Part shown: piece by piece, positions 1-8,237 of the stretch
Layout: each line of letters opens with the position of its first letter
Numbering within the stretch: the first letter of the stretch is position 1
From: Chitinophagaceae bacterium
GTDB taxonomy: Bacteria > Bacteroidota > Bacteroidia > Chitinophagales > Chitinophagaceae
Direction: 5' to 3'
NCBI GenBank assembly: GCA_947453295.1
Contig: CANGGD010000004.1
Span: 1-48,372 of the forward strand
Length of the DNA stretch: 48,372 bases
Notes under the pieces: generated by a model
The model's input: the letters and a program-made list of their open reading frames with translations, nothing else
The model's database searches: none
Told to the model about the DNA's origin: nothing
Program-made: the position numbers and the translations under genes

Positions 1-194
1 AAATGTGGCCCAAGTTGTATTTTATTTGGCACCTTGCTTAAAGCAATTGCCTGCGCATCTGTGTTGCAAATGATGAAATTAACACCTTCGATATTTTGGG
101 AATACATGTGATTAACAGCGTTGCTGCCACCTCCACCTACTCCAATCACTTTAATGATTGATGATTGTTCTTTTGGCAAATCGAAATGTATCAT
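1..194 (-). CDS. ftsZ: Cell division protein FtsZ, N-terminal part (cut by window edge)
   Basis: FtsZ is the tubulin-like GTPase that polymerises into the cytokinetic ring. About 64 N-terminal residues are present, starting at the ATG whose complement is at 192-194. The piece shows the Rossmann start [17 protein letters not shown] and then [12 protein letters not shown]-type sequence (here [10 protein letters not shown]), which is the nucleotide-binding start of FtsZ. The rest, including the tubulin signature, lies outside the window. It is the last visible gene of the dcw run, 44 bp downstream of ftsA, in the usual ftsQ-ftsA-ftsZ order. Identification is secure despite truncation. Confidence 0.95.
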   Translation of the reverse strand, partial: MIHFDLPKEQSSIIKVIGVGGGGSNAVNHMYSQNIEGVNFIICNTDAQAIALSKVPNKIQLGPH

Positions 195-238
195 ATTTTT
201 TAAATTATGGGTTAGTTATAGTTTTTTGCAAATGTATT

Positions 239-1669
239 TTAATTACCTAAATGTGTATCATCTTCTTCTTTGAAAATTTCTATCAAATTGTTCTTAAATC
301 CATTCATGAATTCTTTTAGTGTTCTGCGAGGGTGCTTAACAACTTCTCTAGCTATTTCTAATTCCTCTGATATAGTTTCCGAAGTAGTTTGTTCTGTTTT
401 TACAGATTCATTTCCTTTTAATTTGATGAAATTATCAGCCATTTGCATGTTTTTATTTTCAAAGTCATTATACCCTTTTAAAATTAATCCAATACAAGTG
501 CTATACATTGGCATAGCTAACTCATCATTATAATCACCAGATAAATGTTCATTTGGAATTCCAATTCTTGCATTCAATCCAGTTAAATATTCAGTAAGTT
601 GAAGTAAGTGCTTTAATTGAGATCCGCCTCCAGTTAAAATAATTCCTCCATTTAGATTTCTATTATCAAGACCAGATTGTTTTAAGTGGTAAGAAACAAA
701 ATCCATTATTTCACTCATCCTTGCTTGAATAATTTCTGCTAATTTTTTTACAGAAATTTCTTTTGGTGCCATTCCTCTTAAACCAGGTATTGTAATGAAC
801 GTGTTAGATTTTGTTTGATCGCTCAATGCACTTCCAAATTGTACTTTCATGGCTTCAGCTTGTACTTTTAATACCCCCAAACCGAGTTTAATATCGTTAG
901 TTATATTTTCTCCACCAAAAGGAATAACAGCGGTGTATCTTAAAACGCCTTCATGAAACAATGCCAAATCCGTTGTACCGCCACCAATATCTACAATTGC
1001 AACACCTGCCTCCAAATCTTGTTCACTCATTACAGCAGCTGCCGAAGCTAACGGTTGCAATACAAGATCTTTTGTTTTTAGTCCTGCTTTTTCTACACTT
1101 CTGTTTATATTTCTGATGGCATTTTTATCGCCAGTTATAATATGAAAATTTGCGCCAACTTTTACTCCGCTATATCCAATTGGATTTGGAATGTTAGGAA
1201 AATTATCAACTGTGTACATTTGTGGAATCACATCAATAATTTGATCTCCTAAAGGAATATAAGTTCTGTATTGATCAGCAATTAATCTGTCGATTTCTTC
1301 CTGTCTAATTTCTTCTTCTAATGTTTGCCTAACGATATCGCCTCTTGTTTGTAAGCTTTTAATATGCTGGCCTGCAATTCCAACATACACTTCATTAATA
1401 TTTAAGCTAGGGTTAGACTCGTAGCATTTTTCTAATGCGGTTTGAATGGCTTTAATGGTTTGATCAATGTTTAATACCATTCCATGCTCCACGCCATTAC
1501 TGTTGGCGCGTCCAAAACCTAAGATTTCTAGTTTGCCAAATTCGTTTTTTCTGCCGGCAATAGCAGCGATTTTTGTAGTACCAATATCAAGGCCTACAAT
1601 GATGGGTTGTTCATTTTGCATAATGGGTTGGTTTGTGTTTGTTTGTATGGTTGTTTCGTTTGTTATCAT
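239..1669 (-). CDS. ftsA: Cell division protein FtsA
   Basis: FtsA is an actin-like ATPase that tethers FtsZ to the inner membrane and recruits the late divisome. The 476 residues contain the actin-family phosphate and adenosine motifs: GLDIGTTKIAAIAG (about residues 26-39), VAIVDIGGGTTDLALF in the middle and GGIILTGGGSQLKHL near residue 340. The C-terminus has an amphipathic stretch, LKEFMNGFKNNLIEIFKE, that fits the membrane-targeting helix of the family. It is longer than E. coli FtsA because of an N-terminal Asn/Thr/Gln-rich extension of about 20 residues and a longer linker before the C-terminal helix; Met17 is an alternative start. It lies between ftsQ (20 bp upstream) and ftsZ. Confidence 0.97.
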   Translation of the reverse strand: MITNETTIQTNTNQPIMQNEQPIIVGLDIGTTKIAAIAGRKNEFGKLEILGFGRANSNGVEHGMVLNIDQTIKAIQTALEKCYESNPSLNINEVYVGIAGQHIKSLQTRGDIVRQTLEEEIRQEEIDRLIADQYRTYIPLGDQIIDVIPQMYTVDNFPNIPNPIGYSGVKVGANFHIITGDKNAIRNINRSVEKAGLKTKDLVLQPLASAAAVMSEQDLEAGVAIVDIGGGTTDLALFHEGVLRYTAVIPFGGENITNDIKLGLGVLKVQAEAMKVQFGSALSDQTKSNTFITIPGLRGMAPKEISVKKLAEIIQARMSEIMDFVSYHLKQSGLDNRNLNGGIILTGGGSQLKHLLQLTEYLTGLNARIGIPNEHLSGDYNDELAMPMYSTCIGLILKGYNDFENKNMQMADNFIKLKGNESVKTEQTTSETISEELEIAREVVKHPRRTLKEFMNGFKNNLIEIFKEEDDTHLGN

Positions 1670-1689
1670 TGTGATATTTTTTAAGTGTG

Positions 1690-2778
1690 TTATTTTTTTT
1701 GTGTGGAGGCTTTTACTTTATTACGATTTTTTTCTTGTGATTTTTTTATTTTATTTTCTGATTCTTTATTGATTATGATACTGTTTTTTTTAGTTTGTGT
1801 TTTGGTAGAAATTGCTGTATCAGAATCGTCATCATCTCTTTGAAGAGATTGCATAATTAAAGAAATGTCAGTTGAATTAGTAGCATTATCTAATAAAAGA
1901 GATCTTGAAGTGTCGTTAGCAGCTTTCTCTGAGTATTCAGCAACAGTTTTCATTATTTGTAAAGCCCTCATAGAATCAGCTTTAATGTCTTCTTTACCTT
2001 TTATACATGCAACTACTTGATTTCGAAATTGCAAATCCACTTTGCTATATTTATCCCAACCATATTTTGGTATTACATTTTTATAGAACAAAGTAAACCT
2101 TTCAAATTTTTCTTTCATAAATGAAGTATCTCCAAAGTAAATTTCTTGTTTTCCCATTTTGGGGATTAATTCAAATTGATTTTGTTTATTGATATCAATT
2201 TGATCAATCATTGACATTAAAAAAGAATCTTTTTGGATAAACACACTTAGTGATTTTATAGAATTTAATAGATTACTATCTTTTATAGTTAATTTTTTTT
2301 CAATAGTGTGAAAATTAGTAAACACAGGCAATCTTGCAGTGTGTTTTGAACTTAAAGGCAAAATTCTAATTTCATCATCTATATAAAATGTATTACCATC
2401 CATTGCAAATATTCTGGCTATTGGCTCTCGTTCAAAAATATTGGCTCTTAATATGCCTTGATTATCAAAATAAATTGTTGTTTTTTTTAACCATACATCT
2501 TTTTCCAGTTCTTTTTCAATAAACTCTATATCAAAATCCTTTATTTTTTTTCCAATAATTTTTTTGCCGGCATATTTTCCAATTATGCTTTTAATATCAT
2601 GTTCATCAATAAAGATATTTGTTGTAGCACCTTCGATTTCTATTTTTATACCTGTACATAAAGCCGATTCTTTTTTATTAAAAGCTGCCACTAGTAATAC
2701 AATCAAAGCGCCTCCCAACAAAACCCAAAGAGTTGAAATTAGAATCAATTTGACATTTATTTTTTTAGTCAGCTTCAT
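1690..2778 (-). CDS. ftsQ: Cell division protein FtsQ (POTRA domain) with long basic tail
   Basis: FtsQ is a bitopic divisome scaffold that links early and late division proteins. The 362 residues show one N-terminal membrane anchor (about 12-32), then a POTRA-like segment beginning GIKIEIEGATTNIFIDEHDI, followed by a beta-rich FtsQ domain. The last 60 or so residues are a low-complexity tail with an acidic patch (DDDDSD) followed by Lys, Asn and Gln; this makes the protein longer than most FtsQ proteins. Sequence identity of FtsQ across phyla is weak, so the name rests on topology, the POTRA-like start and position between murC (1 bp gap) and ftsA. Confidence 0.88.
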   Translation of the reverse strand: MKLTKKINVKLILISTLWVLLGGALIVLLVAAFNKKESALCTGIKIEIEGATTNIFIDEHDIKSIIGKYAGKKIIGKKIKDFDIEFIEKELEKDVWLKKTTIYFDNQGILRANIFEREPIARIFAMDGNTFYIDDEIRILPLSSKHTARLPVFTNFHTIEKKLTIKDSNLLNSIKSLSVFIQKDSFLMSMIDQIDINKQNQFELIPKMGKQEIYFGDTSFMKEKFERFTLFYKNVIPKYGWDKYSKVDLQFRNQVVACIKGKEDIKADSMRALQIMKTVAEYSEKAANDTSRSLLLDNATNSTDISLIMQSLQRDDDDSDTAISTKTQTKKNSIIINKESENKIKKSQEKNRNKVKASTQKK

Positions 2779-2779
2779 G

Positions 2780-4192
2780 TTAATTTTTATTAATCAATAT
2801 TTCTTTTATTGGCACTATTAAAGTATCTATATCTCCAGCACCTGCCATTATTATCAACTCTACATCTTCTTTTTGCAAGATGAAATCAAGCAATTCATTT
2901 TTAGTAGCACATACTACATTTTTATTAATCATCATTTCAGCAAGCATTTCACTTGTAATGCCTTCTATTGGTTTTTCTCGAGCCGGATAAATCGGCAACA
3001 ATATAATTTCATCTGCCAATCCTAATGCTTTTGAAAAGCCTTCTGCAAAATCTCTTGTTCTAGTAAATAAATGTGGTTGAAATACAAGCAAACATTTTTT
3101 ATTTGGATAAAATTTTTTTGCACTAATTATTAATGTTTCCAGTTCTTGAGGATGATGGGCATAATCATCAATCATTACTGTGGAATCTGTTTTTATTATA
3201 TATTCAAATCTGCGTTTCACTCCTTTAAAAGAAGCAATTGAAGATTTTATTTTTTCCTCATCAATTTTTAAATAATAAGCTACTGTTATTGCCGCAATCG
3301 AATTCTCAATATTGTGTAAGCCTCCCATATTTAAAGTAAAGCCTCTCATTATTTCATTATTAATATGCACATCAAATTGATAAGCGCCATTGGATACAGA
3401 TATGTTATTGGCAAAAGAATGTGCTGTTGACGAATCTCGGCTATAAGTAACTTTATTTTTTCCAATAAAATCAGCAGATCTTTTTAATCCTTCTTTTGTG
3501 ATGAGCAAGCCATCTTCTTTTAATTTTGTACTAAAAGTTACAAAAGCAGATAAAAAAGCTTCTTCATTTCCATAAATATCCAAATGATCCGGATCCATTG
3601 CAGTGATAATTGCTACATCTGGATTTAATTTCAAAAAACTACGATCATACTCATCCGCTTCTACAACTACTACATTGTTTTCGCTACTCCAAAAATTTGT
3701 TCCATAATTACTTGCAATGCCGCCTAAAAAAGCAGTACATCCATACCCTGTTTCTCTTAATATATGAGCTACCATTGTGCTGGTAGTTGTTTTTCCATGG
3801 GTGCCGGCAACACAAACATTAAAAGCATTTTCAGTTATTTTACCCAACACTTCACTTCTTTTAAAAATCGAATATTGATTGTTCTCATAATATTGATACA
3901 CCAAATTTTCTTTTGGAATAGCTGGAGTATATATCACTAATGCTGCATTTTTATCAGCCAATGTTATATCGTCTTCAAAATGAATTCTAATTCCTTCTTT
4001 TTCCAATTGCTCTGTAAGTGCAGTTGGAGTTTTATCATACCCACTAACATTTACACCTTTATTCTTAAAATATCTTGCCAACGCACTCATGCCAATTCCT
4101 CCTATTCCAATAAAATAAACAGACAACTCCCCTGCCGAATTTTCAGCAACCGCTCTAAAAAAATTGTCAATATTTTTTATTTCATTTGTCAT
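2780..4192 (-). CDS. murC: UDP-N-acetylmuramate--L-alanine ligase MurC
   Basis: MurC adds the first amino acid (L-Ala) to UDP-MurNAc in the cytoplasm, using ATP. The 470 residues carry the N-terminal nucleotide-sugar binding motif FIGIGGIGMSALARY (about 27-41), the Mur ligase P-loop GTHGKTTT, the central DPDHLDIYG segment and the C-terminal YAHHPQELE motif specific to MurC-type ligases. Its ATG overlaps the TGA of murG by 4 bp (ATGA), which suggests translational coupling, and ftsQ follows after 1 bp. It would also consume any UDP-MurNAc made by the AmgK/MurU recycling pair at 18.5-20.7 kb. Confidence 0.98.
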   Translation of the reverse strand: MTNEIKNIDNFFRAVAENSAGELSVYFIGIGGIGMSALARYFKNKGVNVSGYDKTPTALTEQLEKEGIRIHFEDDITLADKNAALVIYTPAIPKENLVYQYYENNQYSIFKRSEVLGKITENAFNVCVAGTHGKTTTSTMVAHILRETGYGCTAFLGGIASNYGTNFWSSENNVVVVEADEYDRSFLKLNPDVAIITAMDPDHLDIYGNEEAFLSAFVTFSTKLKEDGLLITKEGLKRSADFIGKNKVTYSRDSSTAHSFANNISVSNGAYQFDVHINNEIMRGFTLNMGGLHNIENSIAAITVAYYLKIDEEKIKSSIASFKGVKRRFEYIIKTDSTVMIDDYAHHPQELETLIISAKKFYPNKKCLLVFQPHLFTRTRDFAEGFSKALGLADEIILLPIYPAREKPIEGITSEMLAEMMINKNVVCATKNELLDFILQKEDVELIIMAGAGDIDTLIVPIKEILINKN

Positions 4193-5304
4193 TGAATACT
4201 TTTTAAAATTGCCTGTGCAATTTCTATATCGGCATTTAACACTCCGAAATTTTTTATATTGTTTGTTAGTGTTGTCATTTTGTTTTGATCTTTTGATAAT
4301 TCTATAACTGCAGGAATTAATTTTAAAACCGCTTCTTTGTCTTGAATCATATATGCTGCATTTTTTTCTACTAATCTTTGAGCATTCACTGTTTGATGAT
4401 CTTCTGCAGCAAAAGGAAATGGCACAAAAATTACTGGTTTCCCTACTAGCGACAATTCAGCAATAGACATCGCTCCACTTCTGCTGATTACCAGATCTGC
4501 TGCGGCATATGCCAAATTCATATCGCTGATAAAATCGGTAACAAAAATATTTTTCCTTCCTTCTGCAATAGATTTAGCCTGTGCTAAAAATGTTTTTCCT
4601 GTTTGCCAAATTAATTGCACATTATTGTATTCAAATAATTCAATGTTTCCTGCAATTGCTTCATTAATGTTTTTCGCTCCTAAACTGCCGCCAATACTTA
4701 AAATTGTTATTTTATTTATATCCAGTTCGAAATACTTTATTGCGGCATCTCGACTATCCAAATTTTTCGCAATTGAAGACCTTACTGGATTTCCTGTAAT
4801 TTGAATTTTAGATGCAGGAAAAAATTTCTCCATACCATCAATGGCTGTAAAAACTTTCGTTACGTTTTTGGAAAGCAACGTATTACTTTTGCCCGCAAAT
4901 GAATTGGCTTCGTGAATAAAAGTTGGTATTCCTTTTAATTGAGCATATTTCAAAACAGCGTATGTTGAATAGCCCCCAACTCCAATTACAGCATCAGGTT
5001 TAAAGCTTTTAATTATTCTTGCTACCTGAAAAAAACTCTTTAAAAGTTTAAAAGGCAACCCAATATTTTTTATCAAAGAACTTCTATTAAAACCTGCAAT
5101 ATCCAACCCCATTATTTCATACCCAGCTTGTGGTATTTTATCCATCTCCATTTTTCCTTTTGCACCTACAAATAGAAACTTACTGTTAGGCTCTAATTGT
5201 TTAATCGCGTTAGCTATTGCAATTGCCGGAAAAATATGTCCGCCCGTTCCTCCACCAGCAATGATGATTTTTTTTTCATTTTCTATTTGATGTTCTTTCA
5301 TCAT
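4189..5304 (-). CDS. murG: MurG, lipid II-forming GlcNAc transferase
   Basis: MurG transfers GlcNAc from UDP-GlcNAc to lipid I at the cytoplasmic face of the membrane, giving lipid II. The 371 residues show the GT28 N-terminal glycine loop AGGGTGGHIFPAIAIA (about 15-30), a second loop GGSLGAKNINE and the donor-binding region SRSGAMSIAELSLVGKP followed by FAAEDHQ. Start is an ATG directly followed by a second Met codon. It sits 4 bp downstream of ftsW and overlaps murC by 4 bp. Confidence 0.98.
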   Translation of the reverse strand: MMKEHQIENEKKIIIAGGGTGGHIFPAIAIANAIKQLEPNSKFLFVGAKGKMEMDKIPQAGYEIMGLDIAGFNRSSLIKNIGLPFKLLKSFFQVARIIKSFKPDAVIGVGGYSTYAVLKYAQLKGIPTFIHEANSFAGKSNTLLSKNVTKVFTAIDGMEKFFPASKIQITGNPVRSSIAKNLDSRDAAIKYFELDINKITILSIGGSLGAKNINEAIAGNIELFEYNNVQLIWQTGKTFLAQAKSIAEGRKNIFVTDFISDMNLAYAAADLVISRSGAMSIAELSLVGKPVIFVPFPFAAEDHQTVNAQRLVEKNAAYMIQDKEAVLKLIPAVIELSKDQNKMTTLTNNIKNFGVLNADIEIAQAILKSIQ

Positions 5305-5308
5305 GTTG

Positions 5309-6619
5309 TTAAGCCGTTTGAGCTTCTGTTATTTTTTCTAATTGCGAACCTTCTGTTTGCTCAACATTCCTCGCAACACTTAAAATAATTCCTATTGCTA
5401 TACATGTGAAAAGGAAACTGCTTCCGCCCATACTTACTAACGGCAACGTAACACCAGTGTTAGGAAACAAACTCACATTCACTGCCATATTTACAATTGC
5501 CTGAATCACCAACGTAAAACTTAATGCTAAAGCTAAAAATGCTCCAAAAGCAAACGGACATTTATTATACAATCGAATACATCTTAATAAAAACATCAAA
5601 TACATGATCAACATAAATGAAGCACCAATGAGGCCATACTCTTCTATAATAATGGCAAAAATGAAATCGCTGTAACAATGTGGTAAAAAGTTTCTTTGCA
5701 TGCTGTTACCAGGACCTCTTCCAAACCAACCTCCATTTGCAATAGCAATTTTGGACTGATTAATTTGGTATAACTTTTCATTGTCTCCATCTTTACTGCC
5801 ATAAATAAAAGTTTGGATTCTACTTATCCAAGTCGACATCCTTTTTAGTTTAATGGATTCTGGAAGTTTGCCACTTGTGTTATTTTCTTTATTATAAGTT
5901 GTAACTGCAATAGAAATAAGAATAATTAATGGAATCATCGCTATTGCAATTGTTGCTAATAAGTGTTTCGTATTTACTCTTCCAATGAACATCAATAAAA
6001 AACTAGTGCCTCCAATAAGTAATGCGGTTGAAAGGTTTGCTGGTGCAATCAAAACACAGATTATAACTACTGGAAGTATTACAGGCACATATCCTTTCCA
6101 AAAACTTTTTATCACCAATTGCTTTTTGCTCAACAACCTACTTAAATATATAAATAAGGATAGTTTCGCAAAATCAGAAGTTTGAAAAGTCATATTAATA
6201 ACTGGAAGTTTTATCCACCTGCTTCCAGCATTTAATTCTACTCCATAAAACAAAGTGTATATTAATAAAGGAATAGAAAGAAAAAAAACTATAATAGCCA
6301 CTCTTGAAAAGATATTGTAATGAATTCTGTGCACGTAATAAATAATAAGGAATCCTACAACAATTAATGCGAATTGTTTGAATAAATAACTTTCAGTTGT
6401 TCTACTCATTTTATAAGCCAGTGAGCCAGTACTGCTGTATATTAATAACAAACTTGCCAGTGTTAGAACAATCACGAATGCCCATATCACTTTATCACCT
6501 TTTGTTTTTTTGACAATGTTTTCTCCCATGTCGCCAAAACCTTTGAGAGGAGTATTAACAGACAATTCCAATTTTGGAGATCCATTCCACCACTCTTTTA
6601 TTTTTGATAATAACTGCAT
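5309..6619 (-). CDS. ftsW: FtsW, SEDS-family peptidoglycan glycosyltransferase
   Basis: FtsW is the polytopic SEDS protein that polymerises lipid II at the septum together with its partner class B PBP (the FtsI encoded at 11.0-13.2 kb). The 436 residues have many hydrophobic segments starting around residue 44. SEDS hallmarks are visible: the loop with LNAGSRWIKLP, the GGWFGRGPGNS segment and the C-terminal PLVSMGGSSFLF motif. An N-terminal cytoplasmic stretch of about 40 residues precedes the first membrane helix. FtsW rather than RodA is favoured because it lies inside the dcw cluster between murD and murG. Confidence 0.95.
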   Translation of the reverse strand: MQLLSKIKEWWNGSPKLELSVNTPLKGFGDMGENIVKKTKGDKVIWAFVIVLTLASLLLIYSSTGSLAYKMSRTTESYLFKQFALIVVGFLIIYYVHRIHYNIFSRVAIIVFFLSIPLLIYTLFYGVELNAGSRWIKLPVINMTFQTSDFAKLSLFIYLSRLLSKKQLVIKSFWKGYVPVILPVVIICVLIAPANLSTALLIGGTSFLLMFIGRVNTKHLLATIAIAMIPLIILISIAVTTYNKENNTSGKLPESIKLKRMSTWISRIQTFIYGSKDGDNEKLYQINQSKIAIANGGWFGRGPGNSMQRNFLPHCYSDFIFAIIIEEYGLIGASFMLIMYLMFLLRCIRLYNKCPFAFGAFLALALSFTLVIQAIVNMAVNVSLFPNTGVTLPLVSMGGSSFLFTCIAIGIILSVARNVEQTEGSQLEKITEAQTA

Positions 6620-6632
6620 TTTGATATCTTAT

Positions 6633-7970
6633 TTATAAATTTCTAACTGCCATTTTAAATTGATTGCCTCTGTCTTCGTAATCTTTAAATAAATCAAAAC
6701 TTGCGCACGCAGGACTCAATAATACTACCTCTCCTTTATTAGCATAATGAAATGCGTTTTTTACAGCTTCTTCTGCTGAACTGCTGTCAACAATTAAAGG
6801 AACAATTTCACCAAAAGCTTCATGGATTTTGGAATTGTCTGTTCCCAAACAAATAATTGCTTTTACTTTGTCTTTCACCATTTCAGTTAAAAGGCTGTAA
6901 TCATTGCCTTTGTCCACTCCTCCAAGGATTAAAATCACAGGCTTGGCCATGCTTTCCAAGGCGAACCAAGTTGAGTTAACATTTGTAGCTTTACTGTCAT
7001 TGATAAATTCAACATTTTTAATGGTAGCAACTTTTTCCATACGATGTTCCATGCTTTCAAAAGTTTGCAAGGCTTCTCTGATTTTTTCCTTTCGAATATC
7101 CATAGCTGTTGCTGCCATACTAGCTGCCATGCTATTGTATTGATTATGTTTTCCTTTTAATGAAAAGTCCTCAATACTCATTAGCATTTCTTCATTTTTC
7201 CATTTCAAATGCATTTGTGCATTTGTTAAATAAACACCTTGTGGTAGTTCTCTGTTCATAGTGATGGGGACTTGGGTTGATTGTATTGGTTGGTTAGTAA
7301 TATTTTTTGTGGTTAAATTATCGTCGAGATTATAAATAAAAACATCGTTCTTTTGTTGATTCTGTGTTATTTTAAACTTACTTTTTATATAGTTTTCAAC
7401 TTTGTAATCATATCTATCTAAATGATCCTCTGTAATGTTTGTAAGGACTGCAACATCTGGTCTAAAGGTTTTAATATCATCAAGTTGAAAAGAACTCACT
7501 TCAATAACATAAAGACTTTTAGGATTTTCAGCAATTTGTCTTGCAAATGAATAACCTATATTTCCAACCATCGCGCAGTCTTTTTCTGCATGTTTACAAA
7601 TGTGGTAAGTAAGTGCTGTCGTTGTGGTTTTTCCATTACTTCCTGTGATGGCAATCAATTTGCTTTCTCCTTTATAACGGTATGCAAATTCAATTTCACT
7701 AATTATCGAAATATTGTTTGCTCTTATTTTTTTAATAATTTCAGCTTTTTCAGGAATACCTGGACTTTTAATTACTTCATTCGCTTCCAAAACTTTAGCT
7801 AGTGTATGTCCATTTGATTCAACCATTATTCCATTCTCCATTAATTCATTTAAGTACTGTTGCTTTATAACACCTGCATCACTTACAAAAACATCAAATC
7901 CTTTTTGCTTTGCAAGCAAAGCAGCTCCTACTCCGCTTTCCCCTCCACCTAAAATGACAATCTTTTGCAA
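6633..7970 (-). CDS. murD: UDP-N-acetylmuramoyl-L-alanine--D-glutamate ligase MurD (TTG start)
   Basis: MurD adds D-Glu to UDP-MurNAc-L-Ala in the cytoplasm. The 445 residues contain ILGGGESGVGAALLAK at the N-terminus, the ATP loop GSNGKTTTT, the NITEDHLDRYDY motif and FINDSKATNVNST near residue 310, all typical of MurD. The start must be TTG (complement at 7968-7970): an in-frame TGA occurs about 30 bp upstream, no ATG lies between, and the next Met (about residue 46) would remove the essential glycine loop. The gene follows an unusual 267-bp spacer after mraY and precedes ftsW by 13 bp. Confidence 0.96.
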   Translation of the reverse strand: MQKIVILGGGESGVGAALLAKQKGFDVFVSDAGVIKQQYLNELMENGIMVESNGHTLAKVLEANEVIKSPGIPEKAEIIKKIRANNISIISEIEFAYRYKGESKLIAITGSNGKTTTTALTYHICKHAEKDCAMVGNIGYSFARQIAENPKSLYVIEVSSFQLDDIKTFRPDVAVLTNITEDHLDRYDYKVENYIKSKFKITQNQQKNDVFIYNLDDNLTTKNITNQPIQSTQVPITMNRELPQGVYLTNAQMHLKWKNEEMLMSIEDFSLKGKHNQYNSMAASMAATAMDIRKEKIREALQTFESMEHRMEKVATIKNVEFINDSKATNVNSTWFALESMAKPVILILGGVDKGNDYSLLTEMVKDKVKAIICLGTDNSKIHEAFGEIVPLIVDSSSAEEAVKNAFHYANKGEVVLLSPACASFDLFKDYEDRGNQFKMAVRNL

Positions 7971-8002
7971 GTTTTTTGGTTTTAATTTTTTTCAGAGAAG
8001 CC

Positions 8003-8027
8003 TGCCTGCCAAACAAGTTGACAGGCA
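8003..8027. repeat. Imperfect inverted repeat (CCTGCC-type palindrome)
   Basis: Arms at 8003-8010 and 8020-8027 pair with a single mismatch around a 9-nt loop. The G/C-rich CCTGCC/GACAGG composition stands out against the AT-rich surroundings and resembles short dispersed palindromes found between genes in many Bacteroidota genomes. Only one copy is in the window, so the dispersed nature is inference. Confidence 0.5.
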
Positions 8028-8037
8028 AGTTTTTCTG

Positions 8038-8056
8038 ATTTCCCTTTTGGGGAAAT
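8038..8056. repeat. Perfect 7-bp hairpin ATTTCCC/GGGAAAT
   Basis: Arms 8038-8044 and 8050-8056 are perfectly complementary around a 5-nt loop (TTTTG). It lies 11 bp from the preceding inverted repeat and may be part of the same element. Neither strand shows the long T tail of an intrinsic terminator. Confidence 0.5.
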
Positions 8057-8106
8057 ATTTTAATTGGTTTTCTTTGGGTGCGTTTTGTTTGTTTTCATCG
8101 GTATCC

Positions 8107-8137
8107 GTAATTATAGAAAATAATTTTCCATAATTAC
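8107..8137. repeat. Perfect 8-bp inverted repeat GTAATTAT/ATAATTAC
   Basis: Arms 8107-8114 and 8130-8137 are perfectly complementary, separated by a 15-nt AT-rich loop. It is the third hairpin-forming sequence in the mraY-murD spacer and lies next to the first copy of the 10-bp direct repeat at 8142-8151. Confidence 0.45.
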
Positions 8138-8237
8138 TTTTCGGATTACGAAAAGGTTCTTCAAAAGCATAGAATTTAATGGGTTCGTTTCCAAAGGGTA
8201 GCGGATTACGATATCTTCAATAGTATTATGAATTAAA

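Larger units (their letters stand above)
7971..8237. other. 267-bp non-coding spacer inside the dcw run
   Basis: This is the only large gap in an otherwise tightly packed division cluster. I find no convincing ORF in it. It contains three short inverted repeats (annotated separately) and a 10-bp direct repeat, CGGATTACGA, at 8142-8151 and 8202-8211. No clear TTTG/TAnnTTTG promoter for murD is visible; the best match on the minus strand, a TACCCTTTG near 8195-8203, has one base too many. The spacer may be a decayed dispersed element or an internal processing or regulatory region. Confidence 0.6.

Noticed and set aside
7714-8133. 139-codon plus-strand frame across the start of murD and the spacer
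   Set aside because: Most of it is antisense to the conserved MurD N-terminus and the remainder is the hairpin-rich spacer; no start context or family match.
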